Shown in pieces: positions 13,020-19,658 of a stretch of 19,658 nucleotides of DNA (its first letter is position 1; the number at the start of each line of letters is the position of its first letter). Both the position numbers and the translations under genes were made by a program. The stretch comes from Corynebacterium sp. Its GTDB lineage: Bacteria > Actinomycetota > Actinomycetes > Mycobacteriales > Mycobacteriaceae. The notes below the pieces were generated by a model that was given only the letters and a program-made list of their open reading frames with translations, was not told where the DNA came from and searched no databases. The stretch is taken from positions 1-19,658 of the forward strand of contig NZ_JALAGU010000001.1 in the NCBI RefSeq assembly GCF_022712275.1. The letters are read 5' to 3'.

Positions 13020-14698
13020 TCAGCGACCAGGGGCTCCATGGTGAGTTCCGGGTGCTCCTTCTCCACGAAGGCGAGCTTCCACTTGTCGCCGAACAGGGCG
13101 ATGAGCTCGCCGTCGGTGCGGGTGAAGATCTCCACACCGCGCTGGCGTCCCAGCTCCGGGGCGCTGGCGGCGTCGGTACGCCGGGCAACCTGGTACGGGA
13201 TCGGCTCGGTGACGGTCTCGACGTTGTACTCGCCGAGCATCCGGGCCTGCATGACCTCGAACTGCATCGGTCCGACCGCGGCCATCACCGGGTTCGCGTC
13301 ACCGCGGGCGTCATTGCGCAGGATCTGCACCACGCCCTCGGAATCGAGCTGGTCGAGGGCCTTACGGAACTGCTTGTACTTGCCGAGCGTCTTCGCCCGC
13401 AGCGTCCGGAAGCTCTCCGGGGCGAACTGCGGCATCGGCCGGAACTGGACGCGGCGTCCCGCGTAGATCGTGTCACCGGGGGCCAGTGCGCCGGCGTTGA
13501 CCAGGCCGACGATGTCGCCGGGCCAGGCGTCCTCGACGGTGGTGCGGTCGCGGCCGAAGACAGTCAGCGCGTACTTCGTGGAGAAGGTGCGGCCCGACTG
13601 TGCGTGAGTGACCTGCATACCGCGCTCGAAGCGTCCGGAGACGACGCGCATGAAGGCGAGTTTGTCGCGGTGGTGGGTGTCCATGCCGGCCTGGACCTTG
13701 AAGACCACGCCGGAGAACGCCTCGTCCACGGCACGGATCTTCTCCACCGCGGCACCGCCGGAGGACGCCGCGGCCTCGACGGCTTTCGGGTCGGACTCGC
13801 GGGCACCGGGCTCGGGGGCCAGGGCGCACAGTGTGTCCAGGATCTGGTGGACGCCGAAGTTCAGCATCGCGGAGGCGAAGATCAGCGGAGAGGTGGTGCA
13901 GTCGAGGAAGAGTTCCTGGTCGTGCACCGCACCGTCGGCGGCGAGCAATTCGGCCTCCTCGGCGGCGGTGTCCCACGTGTTCTCCTCCTTCTCCGAGGCC
14001 TCGGCGGGGGAGTAGTGCTCCTCCGGGGCGATGGAGGATCCACCGGCGGTGCGCAGGAAGCGGATGTACTCCTCCGGCTCGCCGTCGGCGGTGAGCTTCG
14101 CCAGGCCGCGGAAGTCTCCGGCCTCGCCGACCGGCCAGTACAGCGGGGTCGGCTGCAGACCGATCTCGGTGACGATCTCGTCGACGAGCTCCAGCGGCTC
14201 CTTGCCGGGCCGGTCCCACTTGTTGATCACCGTGATGATCGGCAGACCACGGGCCTTGCACACCCGGAACAGTTTCAGGGTCTGCGGCTCGAGGCCCTTG
14301 GCACCGTCGACAAGCATGACCGCGGCGTCCACGGCGGTGAGCACGCGGTAGGTGTCCTCGGAGAAGTCGGCGTGGCCGGGGGTGTCGACGAGGTTGATCA
14401 TGTACGGCTCGCCGGTGTGGCCCTCGGGCGAGTACTCGAACTGCAGTGCGGAGGAGGCGACCGAGATACCGCGGTCCTTCTCCATTTCCATCCAGTCGGA
14501 GACCGTGGACTTGCGTCCCGCCTTGCCGTGGACCGCGCCGGCCTCGTTGATGACGTGCGCGTGCAGGGCCAGGGCCTCGGTCAGCGTCGACTTACCGGCG
14601 TCGGGGTGGGCGATGACGGCGAAGGTGCGGCGGCGGTGCGCCTCGGCGGCGGCGGTGGACGGGCTGGCGGAACTGACGGAACTGGCGGTAACTGACAC
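13016..14698 (-). CDS. prfC: Peptide chain release factor 3 (RF3)
   Basis: Translational GTPase that frees RF1/RF2 from the ribosome after termination. The 560-residue protein shows the G1 motif AHPDAGKST (30-38), the RGISV switch I segment near 76-80, DTPGH (105-109) and NKWD (159-162), then the RF3-specific domains with ARRTD near the C-terminus. It is some 30 residues longer than E. coli RF3; the extra length is mainly a low-complexity N-terminus and an acidic Glu/Ala-rich insert at about 230-265. The GTG start at 14698 lies 8 nt after TAGGAT (14712-14707), consistent with a leaderless transcript. The stop interlocks with that of the esterase gene. Confidence 0.95.
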   Translation of the reverse strand: MSVTASSVSSASPSTAAAEAHRRRTFAVIAHPDAGKSTLTEALALHAHVINEAGAVHGKAGRKSTVSDWMEMEKDRGISVASSALQFEYSPEGHTGEPYMINLVDTPGHADFSEDTYRVLTAVDAAVMLVDGAKGLEPQTLKLFRVCKARGLPIITVINKWDRPGKEPLELVDEIVTEIGLQPTPLYWPVGEAGDFRGLAKLTADGEPEEYIRFLRTAGGSSIAPEEHYSPAEASEKEENTWDTAAEEAELLAADGAVHDQELFLDCTTSPLIFASAMLNFGVHQILDTLCALAPEPGARESDPKAVEAAASSGGAAVEKIRAVDEAFSGVVFKVQAGMDTHHRDKLAFMRVVSGRFERGMQVTHAQSGRTFSTKYALTVFGRDRTTVEDAWPGDIVGLVNAGALAPGDTIYAGRRVQFRPMPQFAPESFRTLRAKTLGKYKQFRKALDQLDSEGVVQILRNDARGDANPVMAAVGPMQFEVMQARMLGEYNVETVTEPIPYQVARRTDAASAPELGRQRGVEIFTRTDGELIALFGDKWKLAFVEKEHPELTMEPLVAD

Positions 14699-14706
14699 GG
14701 CTGATC

Positions 14707-14712
14707 ATCCTA
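14707..14712 (-). promoter_or_regulatory. -10 element of a leaderless promoter (prfC)
   Basis: TAGGAT on the minus strand, 8 nt before the GTG at 14698. Just upstream the short motif ACCGGG recurs three times, but no clear -35 can be named. Confidence 0.5.
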
Positions 14713-14742
14713 CCCGGTCAGTGCCCGGTCACCGGTGCCCGG

Positions 14743-15696
14743 TTACTGCAGCGGCTTCTCCCAGCCGCCACGGACCTTGACCCCGGTGGCGGCGGCGAGC
14801 TGCTCGATCTCGTCGATCTCGGCGTCGGTGAGGGTGAGACCAGCGGCCCGGACCTGGGAGTCGATGTGCCGGGTCTTCGTCACCCCGATGATCGGCAGCG
14901 TGCCCTGGTTGCGGGCCCAGGCGGTGGCGACCTCGGCGACGGACAGTCCGCCGTGGGTCTCGCCGATCCGGGCCATGGCCGCAGTGAGTTCGGTGAGCTG
15001 CGGCAGCACCGGGTTGTATTTCTCCGCCCGTCCACTGCCCTCGGGCAGCAGATTGCCGATGCCGTAGGCGCCGGTCAGAGCGCCCTGCTCCAGCACCATG
15101 TACGGCCAGAAGGCGATGCCGTTGTCGCGGCAGTACGGCAGGACGCCGGTGGTCTCGGAGTCCCGGAAGAGCAGGCTGTAGTGGTTCTGCACCGCAGACA
15201 GCGGGACGCCACTCTCGGCGAGGATCTCCTCGACCCGCCCGATCTGGGCGAGGCTGTGGTTGGAGACCCCGACCTGCCGGATCCTCCCTTCCTTGACCAG
15301 CGGGATGAGCTGCGGGGTCCAGCACTCGATGTCGTCCTGGTTGTGGATCCAGTAGACGTCGACGTAGTCGGTGCGCAGCCGTTCCAGGCTGGCGTCCAGC
15401 ATCTGTTCCATGGAGTCGCCGTACAGGTGGGCGATACCCGGGGTGAACTTCGTGGACAGCTGGTAGACGTCCCGGTCGTACCCGGCGAGGAGCTCACCGA
15501 GGATGGTCTCGGACGCGCCCATGGCGTAGACCGGTGCGGTGTCGAAGAGGGTGAGCCCGGCGGCCATGGCGGCGTCCACCACGGGTTTCAGGTCGGCGGT
15601 GTCGAGGTGGTTGCCGAAGACGGTGTCGCCGCCGACATCACCGGAGCCCCAGGACCAGGTACCGAGGACGACGGAGGGGGAAGAAGTGGAAGTCAT
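14743..15696 (-). CDS. Aldo/keto reductase
   Basis: A 317-residue NADPH-dependent oxidoreductase of the (beta/alpha)8 AKR fold. The catalytic tetrad is complete: Asp52 and Tyr57 (DTAPVY), Lys83 (STKF) and His118 (YWIHNQDD). The C-terminal part holds the cofactor-binding GVTKTRHIDSQVRAA segment. It resembles the pyridoxal-reductase/YajO-type group; the substrate cannot be read from sequence, and general aldehyde detoxification is likely. ATG 15696 has GAGG too close to be a good ribosome site and a CACAAT hexamer 6 nt upstream, so the mRNA may be leaderless. It lies 44 bp before prfC on the same strand, but prfC has its own promoter-like element. Confidence 0.88.
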   Translation of the reverse strand: MTSTSSPSVVLGTWSWGSGDVGGDTVFGNHLDTADLKPVVDAAMAAGLTLFDTAPVYAMGASETILGELLAGYDRDVYQLSTKFTPGIAHLYGDSMEQMLDASLERLRTDYVDVYWIHNQDDIECWTPQLIPLVKEGRIRQVGVSNHSLAQIGRVEEILAESGVPLSAVQNHYSLLFRDSETTGVLPYCRDNGIAFWPYMVLEQGALTGAYGIGNLLPEGSGRAEKYNPVLPQLTELTAAMARIGETHGGLSVAEVATAWARNQGTLPIIGVTKTRHIDSQVRAAGLTLTDAEIDEIEQLAAATGVKVRGGWEKPLQ

Positions 15697-15809
15697 GGCC
15701 TCATTGTGTCCTTGTCGAGGGCTGCGCGCCGTGCGCCGGGATTGCGTCACATATTCCGGGGTTCTGTGCCACGGATGCGGGGAATCGGTGACGCACACCC
15801 GGCGGGAGG

Positions 15810-16631
15810 TCAGTCGGCGTCCCGGCGAGGTGTCACTCCGGAGAAGAACTTTCGTACCCAGGCGTCATCCTTGAATTGTGCCGGCACACCGCCACCGAGC
15901 AGCTCCTTGACCGGTGGTTCCGCAATCTCCACGTCGGACCCGATGAGGATGATGTTGCCGTAGCGGCGTCCTTTGAGCATCGGTGGATCGGCGATCACCG
16001 CGAGGCGGCTCCACACCTCCGCCATGCCGGCCAGCTCCGCCTTCGCGCCGCGCAGGTCGGAGTGGTCACCGCAGTTGGCGACATAGAGACCATCGGAGGC
16101 CAGACCCCGGTGACAGTCGGTGAAGAAGTTGACGGTCGTGAAACTCTCCGGGGTCACGGCTCCGGCGAAGACATCCCGGATGATCACGTCTCGGCTGGCC
16201 GGGGTGAAGGACGCGGCGACCTCGCGGGCGTCGTCGACCCGGATCTTCACCCGGGGGCTGCGGGGGATGTCGAACCACTGCCGGGACAGTTTCGCCAGTT
16301 CACCGTCGAGTTCCACGACCGTGTTCCGCGAGTCCGGGAAGACGTCCGCGAAGTACCTGGCCATGGTGCATGCTCCACCGCCGAGGTGGGTGATCCGGCG
16401 CGGGTTCAGGAATCCACCGTTGACCTGCGCCTGCACCGCCGAGGCGATCCACCGCATGTATTCGAAGGCCAGGTCCCTCGGTGCCCCGATCTCTATGTGG
16501 GAACTGGGCACGCCGTTGATGCTGATCAGCCAGCCCGACCCTGAGTAGGGGTCCGCCTCCAGCTCGATGATCCCGTAGTCGCCCTCGTACACCCCGGCGA
16601 CCGGGGTCGGCTCCGCCGCCTTCTTCGCCAC
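15810..16631 (-). CDS. Spermidine-synthase-like SAM-binding protein
   Basis: A 273-residue protein with the Rossmann fold of the spermidine synthase/methyltransferase group: glycine-rich loop GGGACTMARYF (84-94), the acidic ELD after strand 2 (107-109), and the DDAR segment (133-136). Aminopropyltransferases carry a DSxDP-type motif after strand 4 with a catalytic Asp; here the place reads RDVFAG (152-157), so one Asp remains but the motif is not conserved. No membrane helices, unlike the fused MFS-type relatives. It may be a methyltransferase or bind decarboxylated SAM; polyamine synthesis should not be assumed. GTG 16631 begins 2 nt after the dhaKL stop with GGGGAG 11 nt upstream, showing operon coupling. 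Confidence 0.78.
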   Translation of the reverse strand: MAKKAAEPTPVAGVYEGDYGIIELEADPYSGSGWLISINGVPSSHIEIGAPRDLAFEYMRWIASAVQAQVNGGFLNPRRITHLGGGACTMARYFADVFPDSRNTVVELDGELAKLSRQWFDIPRSPRVKIRVDDAREVAASFTPASRDVIIRDVFAGAVTPESFTTVNFFTDCHRGLASDGLYVANCGDHSDLRGAKAELAGMAEVWSRLAVIADPPMLKGRRYGNIILIGSDVEIAEPPVKELLGGGVPAQFKDDAWVRKFFSGVTPRRDAD

Positions 16632-16633
16632 GG

Positions 16634-18337
16634 TCAGTTCATCTCCCCGGCGTTGCCGAAGAGCCATGCCACGACGAGTGCGCCGGGGTCGATGACGCCC
16701 TTGGCGCGTTCACCGAGGTAGGACGCCCTTCCCTTTGACGCGGTGATCTCCGCGGTGGACCTGGCACCGGCGATGGCCGCCTCGTGGACGGCGGCGAGGT
16801 CCGGGTCCGCCTCCGGATCCTTCCCGGCCACTGCCCGGGCGGCCTCGGCGGCGGGGGCGAGGGCATCAACCATGGTCCGGTCGCCTGGCCTGGCGCCACC
16901 GAGCCCGGTGACGGCGTCCGAGGCGCGGGTCAGGGCTTCGGCGAGTTCACCGGCGGTCAGTGCAGCCGAGGTGCCCCGGGCGGCGGTGGTCGCCATCTCA
17001 CGGAACATCGTGCCGAAGACGGCACCTGAGGTACCGCCGGCGCGGATGAACAGGCGACTGGACAGTGCGGCCAGCACCTCGGCGTCCGTGCCCTTGAGAG
17101 GACTCGGCAGGTCACCGAAGGCGGCCTGCATGTTCGTGCCGAAGTCACCGTCGCCGGCCAACCGGTCCAGTTCGGTGAGGTCGTCGACGGAGGTGACCAC
17201 GCCGGCGACGAAGTCGGTGAGCCACCGGTTCACCGCAGACCCCTCCGTCCCCGGGGCATCCTCGGGCACGACCGTGGTGGCGTCCACCGGCTGCGGATCC
17301 ACACCGACCGTCACGGGCCAGGCGGGCGCGGCGGTCGGGGCGTCGAGCAGTTCCACGACGGTGTCGCCGTCGGCGTCATCCAGCCGGGTGAGGGTGACCG
17401 AGACACCGGCCATGTTCACCGAGGTGACGTAGCTGCCGACGATGCTGCGGGCCACGGACACACCCCGGTCGTCGAGAAAGCGCAGCACCTCGTCGAAGAC
17501 CAGGTCGAGCTCGAGGTTCGTGGTCGCGCCCAGCCCGTTGACCAGGCAGAGGACGCGGTCTCCTTCGGCCAGGCCGAGGTCCTCTACGACCGCACCCGCC
17601 AGCCGGGCGACGACCTCGTGGGCGGGGGCCACGGCGGTGCGGTCCACACCGGCCTCGCCGTGGATACCGACGCCGACCTCCATTTCACCCTCACCCAGGT
17701 CGAAGGTGTACCGGCCGCTCGTCGGCAGGTGTCCGGGGGTCAGGGCTGCAGCCATGGACCGCGAACCTTCGGCGACCACGCGTGCCAGCCGGGTGACCTC
17801 GTCGATGTCGTCGCCCCGGAACGCGGACGCCCCGGCGACTTTCTCGACGAGGACCGTCGCACCGGTGCCGCGGCGCCCGGGCCCGGAGTCGGAGGAGGTG
17901 GCGACATCATCGGCGACGATGACCTCCCTGGTCTCGACCTCGGGCAGCCCCTGCCGTGCGACCCGGAAGTTGATGACGTCCCCGGTGTAGTTCTTGACGA
18001 TGTGCACCACGCCCCGACCGGCATCGGCGGCACGGGTCGCCTCGGTGACCTGTACCGCGTTCGGGGAGGTGAACAGGAGCCCGGGGACGGCCGCGGCGAG
18101 CATGCCTTCCCCGAGGAAGCCCGCGTGCATGGGTTCGTGGCCGGAGCCTCCGCCGGAGATCACGGCGACGGCGGGCGAGCCGGACGCATCCACCACCGGG
18201 GAGCGACGGGCGATATAGCCGGCGGAGTTCCAGGTCGCGTCCGGGTGGGACGCCACGAAACCACCGAGGGCCCGGGGGAGGAAGGAATCAGGGTCGTTGC
18301 GGAAGGACCGCGGGGAGAGCGGGGAAACAGAGGCCAT
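16634..18337 (-). CDS. ATP-dependent dihydroxyacetone kinase (DhaK-DhaL fusion)
   Basis: Phosphorylates dihydroxyacetone (and possibly glyceraldehyde) to the triose phosphate with ATP. The 567-residue single chain joins a DhaK domain (1 to about 335) with GGGSGHEP (62-69) and the substrate-binding His226 in GIHGEAG, to a DhaL domain (about 365-567) with the Mg-binding aspartates of AGDGDFG (D396, D398), GGTSGAVFG and GARPGDRTM. This is the ATP-using Citrobacter-type arrangement, about 550 aa, not the PEP-phosphotransferase split form. ATG 18337 follows TAGGGT by 8 nt, suggesting an internal leaderless promoter, and is 11 bp after the pth2 stop. No glycerol dehydrogenase or DhaM gene is nearby, so DHA may come from general metabolism. 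Confidence 0.93.
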   Translation of the reverse strand: MASVSPLSPRSFRNDPDSFLPRALGGFVASHPDATWNSAGYIARRSPVVDASGSPAVAVISGGGSGHEPMHAGFLGEGMLAAAVPGLLFTSPNAVQVTEATRAADAGRGVVHIVKNYTGDVINFRVARQGLPEVETREVIVADDVATSSDSGPGRRGTGATVLVEKVAGASAFRGDDIDEVTRLARVVAEGSRSMAAALTPGHLPTSGRYTFDLGEGEMEVGVGIHGEAGVDRTAVAPAHEVVARLAGAVVEDLGLAEGDRVLCLVNGLGATTNLELDLVFDEVLRFLDDRGVSVARSIVGSYVTSVNMAGVSVTLTRLDDADGDTVVELLDAPTAAPAWPVTVGVDPQPVDATTVVPEDAPGTEGSAVNRWLTDFVAGVVTSVDDLTELDRLAGDGDFGTNMQAAFGDLPSPLKGTDAEVLAALSSRLFIRAGGTSGAVFGTMFREMATTAARGTSAALTAGELAEALTRASDAVTGLGGARPGDRTMVDALAPAAEAARAVAGKDPEADPDLAAVHEAAIAGARSTAEITASKGRASYLGERAKGVIDPGALVVAWLFGNAGEMN

Positions 18338-18345
18338 ACCTCAGC

Positions 18346-18351
18346 ACCCTA
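18346..18351 (-). promoter_or_regulatory. -10 element of a possible leaderless promoter (dhaKL)
   Basis: TAGGGT on the minus strand lies 8 nt before the ATG at 18337. Its TAG is also the stop codon of pth2, so the promoter, if real, is built into the end of the upstream gene. GAGG next to the ATG is too close to serve as a ribosome site. Confidence 0.45.
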
Positions 18352-19020
18352 CCGCCCGTGGATCTCGTTCTGCGCGGCAGGCACACCCCGTCGTGCGATG
18401 ATCTCCACGGCGTCCGCGGTGGTGCGGACGGCATCCTCCAGCAGCTCCCGGGACAGGGATCCGTCACCGGGGCGACCCAGCACATGGTCGACCACGGACT
18501 GCCCGTCGGAAGGCCGGCCGATGCCGACCCGGATGCGCACGTAGTCCCGTGTCCCGAGCTTCTCGGAGATGGACTTCAGTCCGTTGTGCCCGTTCTCGTT
18601 GCCGCCGACCCGGATCTTCACCTTGCCGGCAGGCAGATCCAGCTCGTCATGGATCGCGATGACATGGTCGACGGGGATCGCGTAGGACGTCGCCAGTGGT
18701 GCCACCGCCAGACCGGACTCGTTCATGTACGTCGCAGAGCGCACCAGCAGAATGCCGTGGTCATCGATACCGGTGCGCGCGACCTTCGCCTGCACGCCGG
18801 GAATCCCGATGAGGCGCTCCCGGTGGCGGCGCAGGAGTTCATCCACCACGCGGTAGCCGATGTTGTGTCGGGTGGCAGCGTACTTCGCACCCGGGTTACC
18901 GAGACCGACGACCATCCACTGGGCGGCGGGCAGCGCGTCCCACACGGACTCCTGCTTCGACGTCGTGGATCCGACCCGGGGACGCCGGAACAGGCTCTTC
19001 AGCGTATCGAGGATGCTCAT
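18349..19020 (-). CDS. pth: Peptidyl-tRNA hydrolase, second copy with N-terminal extension
   Basis: Releases peptides from tRNA dropped by stalled ribosomes. The 223-residue protein has all bacterial Pth active-site residues: Asn42 and His52 (LGNPGAKYAATRHN), Asn100 (TYMNESG), Asp125 (HDELD) and Asn146 (GHNG). It carries an extra N-terminal stretch of about 34 mostly basic/polar residues before the fold. ATG 19020 overlaps the stop of the other pth gene as ATGA, so the pair is translationally coupled. Differences from the first copy (for example PAGKVKIR after the Asp) show old divergence, not recent duplication. Two pth genes in tandem are known in corynebacteria. Confidence 0.93.
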   Translation of the reverse strand: MSILDTLKSLFRRPRVGSTTSKQESVWDALPAAQWMVVGLGNPGAKYAATRHNIGYRVVDELLRRHRERLIGIPGVQAKVARTGIDDHGILLVRSATYMNESGLAVAPLATSYAIPVDHVIAIHDELDLPAGKVKIRVGGNENGHNGLKSISEKLGTRDYVRIRVGIGRPSDGQSVVDHVLGRPGDGSLSRELLEDAVRTTADAVEIIARRGVPAAQNEIHGR

Positions 19021-19577
19021 GCCGTCACCGTTCCTGCGGCGAGACCGGTGACCAGGTCCGCGGCGTCCGCGCACATGACCGGCACCTCGGCCTGCTCAGC
19101 CCTCGAGAAACGCCTGAGGACGAAGGACGCCGGGGCCATGCGTCCCGGCGGGCGTCCGATGCCCACCTGGATCCGCAGGAAATCCTGCGTCCCCAGCGAC
19201 TTGGCGATGTCCTTGAGTCCGTTGTGCCCGTTGAGCCCGCCACCCTTCTTCAGCTTCACCGCACCGAGGTCGAGGTCCAGCTCATCGTGGACGACGACGA
19301 CCTGTGCGGGCTTCACCTTGAAGTACCCGGCCAGCGCCTTCACCGGACCACCGGAGAGGTTCATGAAGCTGCGCGGCTTGGCCAGCACGACCTTGCGGTC
19401 ACCCACGCGGATCTCGTCGACGTGCGCGTTGACCTTCTTGTTGACGCTGAAGTGGTCACTCAGTTCATCGAGGACCGTCGCGCCGATGTTGTGCCGGGTG
19501 CCCTCGTAGTCGGCACCGGGGTTCCCCAGTCCCACGACGAGCAGCGGGGAGGCTCCGTTGGTGTTCACGGGCACCAT
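19017..19577 (-). CDS. pth: Peptidyl-tRNA hydrolase, first copy
   Basis: Same reaction as the neighbouring copy. The 186-residue protein is near the usual length (about 190) and has the complete active site: Asn19 and His29 (LGNPGADYEGTRHN), Asn73 (FMNLSG), Asp98 (HDELD) and Asn119 (GHNG). I choose ATG 19577 because TATCCT (19591-19586) is 8 nt upstream, the spacing seen at other leaderless starts here; ATG 19580 just before it is equally possible. A frame reaching 19610 would run into the palindrome and is not credible. It heads the run pth1-pth2-dhaKL-spermidine-synthase-like gene. In many actinobacteria rplY precedes pth; that would lie outside the window. Confidence 0.93.
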   Translation of the reverse strand: MVPVNTNGASPLLVVGLGNPGADYEGTRHNIGATVLDELSDHFSVNKKVNAHVDEIRVGDRKVVLAKPRSFMNLSGGPVKALAGYFKVKPAQVVVVHDELDLDLGAVKLKKGGGLNGHNGLKDIAKSLGTQDFLRIQVGIGRPPGRMAPASFVLRRFSRAEQAEVPVMCADAADLVTGLAAGTVTA

Positions 19578-19585
19578 CATGGCAC

Positions 19586-19591
19586 AGGATA
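19586..19591 (-). promoter_or_regulatory. -10 element of a leaderless promoter (first pth)
   Basis: TATCCT on the minus strand, 8 nt before ATG 19577. It overlaps the outer end of the 28-bp palindrome arm, so promoter and hairpin are physically joined. Confidence 0.45.
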
Positions 19592-19658
19592 CGGTGACGA
19601 AATAAGCCACCCCTCATGCCCGTGGGCACAAGGGGTGGCTTATTTCGTCACCGTATCC
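19587..19658. terminator. Perfect 28-bp inverted repeat, probable bidirectional terminator
   Basis: Arms 19587-19614 and 19631-19658 are exact reverse complements around a 16-nt centre, itself holding TGCCC-GT-GGGCA (19617-19628). The inner arms have a GC-rich block (GCCACCCCT / AGGGGTGGC) flanked by AAATAA and TTATTT, the form of an intrinsic terminator working in both directions. The pairing continues 13 bp beyond the T-tract to the last base of the window, more than a terminator needs. It probably ends the gene upstream of pth (outside the window). Confidence 0.75.

Noticed and set aside
12968..14695. Long + strand open frame (575 codons) opposite prfC
   Set aside because: It overlaps the complete RF3 gene in antisense and has shadow-like composition.
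15697..15809. Gap between the aldo/keto reductase and the spermidine-synthase-like gene searched for a small gene or RNA
   Set aside because: Only short GC-rich dyads and a TGTGACGC fragment are seen; no convincing reading frame, terminator or RNA motif.

Overview
The window looks like chromosome of a high-GC actinobacterium, most likely a GC-rich Corynebacterium. Signs for this are the FMN-riboswitch-controlled RibM/PnuX transporter, tandem peptidyl-tRNA hydrolase genes, a FadD15-type acyl-CoA ligase, a DtxR-type iron box, GlxR-like palindromes, and many genes starting 7-8 nt after a TANNNT -10 element (leaderless mRNAs). Species cannot be fixed from this sequence alone. Coding density is very high; no gene-free stretch exceeds 300 bases, and I saw no rRNA, tRNA, CRISPR array, insertion sequence or phage gene.

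Layout. 1-147: the 3' end of an unidentified + strand gene with a Lys/Asn-rich tail. 154-3250: divergent lipid genes, a FadD15-like long-chain acyl-CoA ligase (-) and a 3-hydroxyisobutyryl-CoA hydrolase/enoyl-CoA hydratase-like enzyme (+), with two GlxR-like palindromes in the shared promoter region. 3263-5236 (-): a PAP2-type membrane phosphatase, and a RibM riboflavin transporter led by an FMN riboswitch. 5318-8449 (-): an MMPL/RND exporter and a TetR regulator overlapping by 8 bp, with tandem TTGCAC-type dyads in front and a hairpin behind. 8569-9291 (+): a six-helix membrane protein with a (Arg-His-Gly/Asp)5 loop encoded by a 9-bp tandem repeat. 9346-13019 (+): an iron-regulated catechol module, entA-entC-entB overlapping like links in a chain behind a DtxR box, followed by an enterochelin-esterase-like hydrolase that appears to have its own leaderless promoter. 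13016-14698 (-): prfC (RF3), whose stop codon interlocks with that of the esterase. 14743-15696 (-): an aldo/keto reductase. 15810-19577 (-): a compact run pth1-pth2-dhaKL-spermidine-synthase-like protein. 19587-19658: a 28-bp perfect inverted repeat at the edge of the window.

How the parts work together. EntC, EntB and EntA give the full chorismate to 2,3-dihydroxybenzoate route, and the esterase could release iron from a catechol ester. The window holds no DHB-AMP ligase, aryl carrier protein, NRPS or siderophore uptake genes, and this EntB is the isochorismatase domain only. So either those parts lie elsewhere, or free 2,3-DHB (or scavenged catechol siderophores) is the working molecule. 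The membrane protein upstream and the MMPL exporter are possible but unproven transport partners.

Most worth following up: the reduced DHB cluster with its His-rich neighbour, the paired GlxR-like sites between fadD15 and the hydrolase, the recurring leaderless promoter architecture (one copy apparently made by duplicating sequence around a stop codon), the tandem dyads in front of the MMPL gene, and the large palindrome at the window end.
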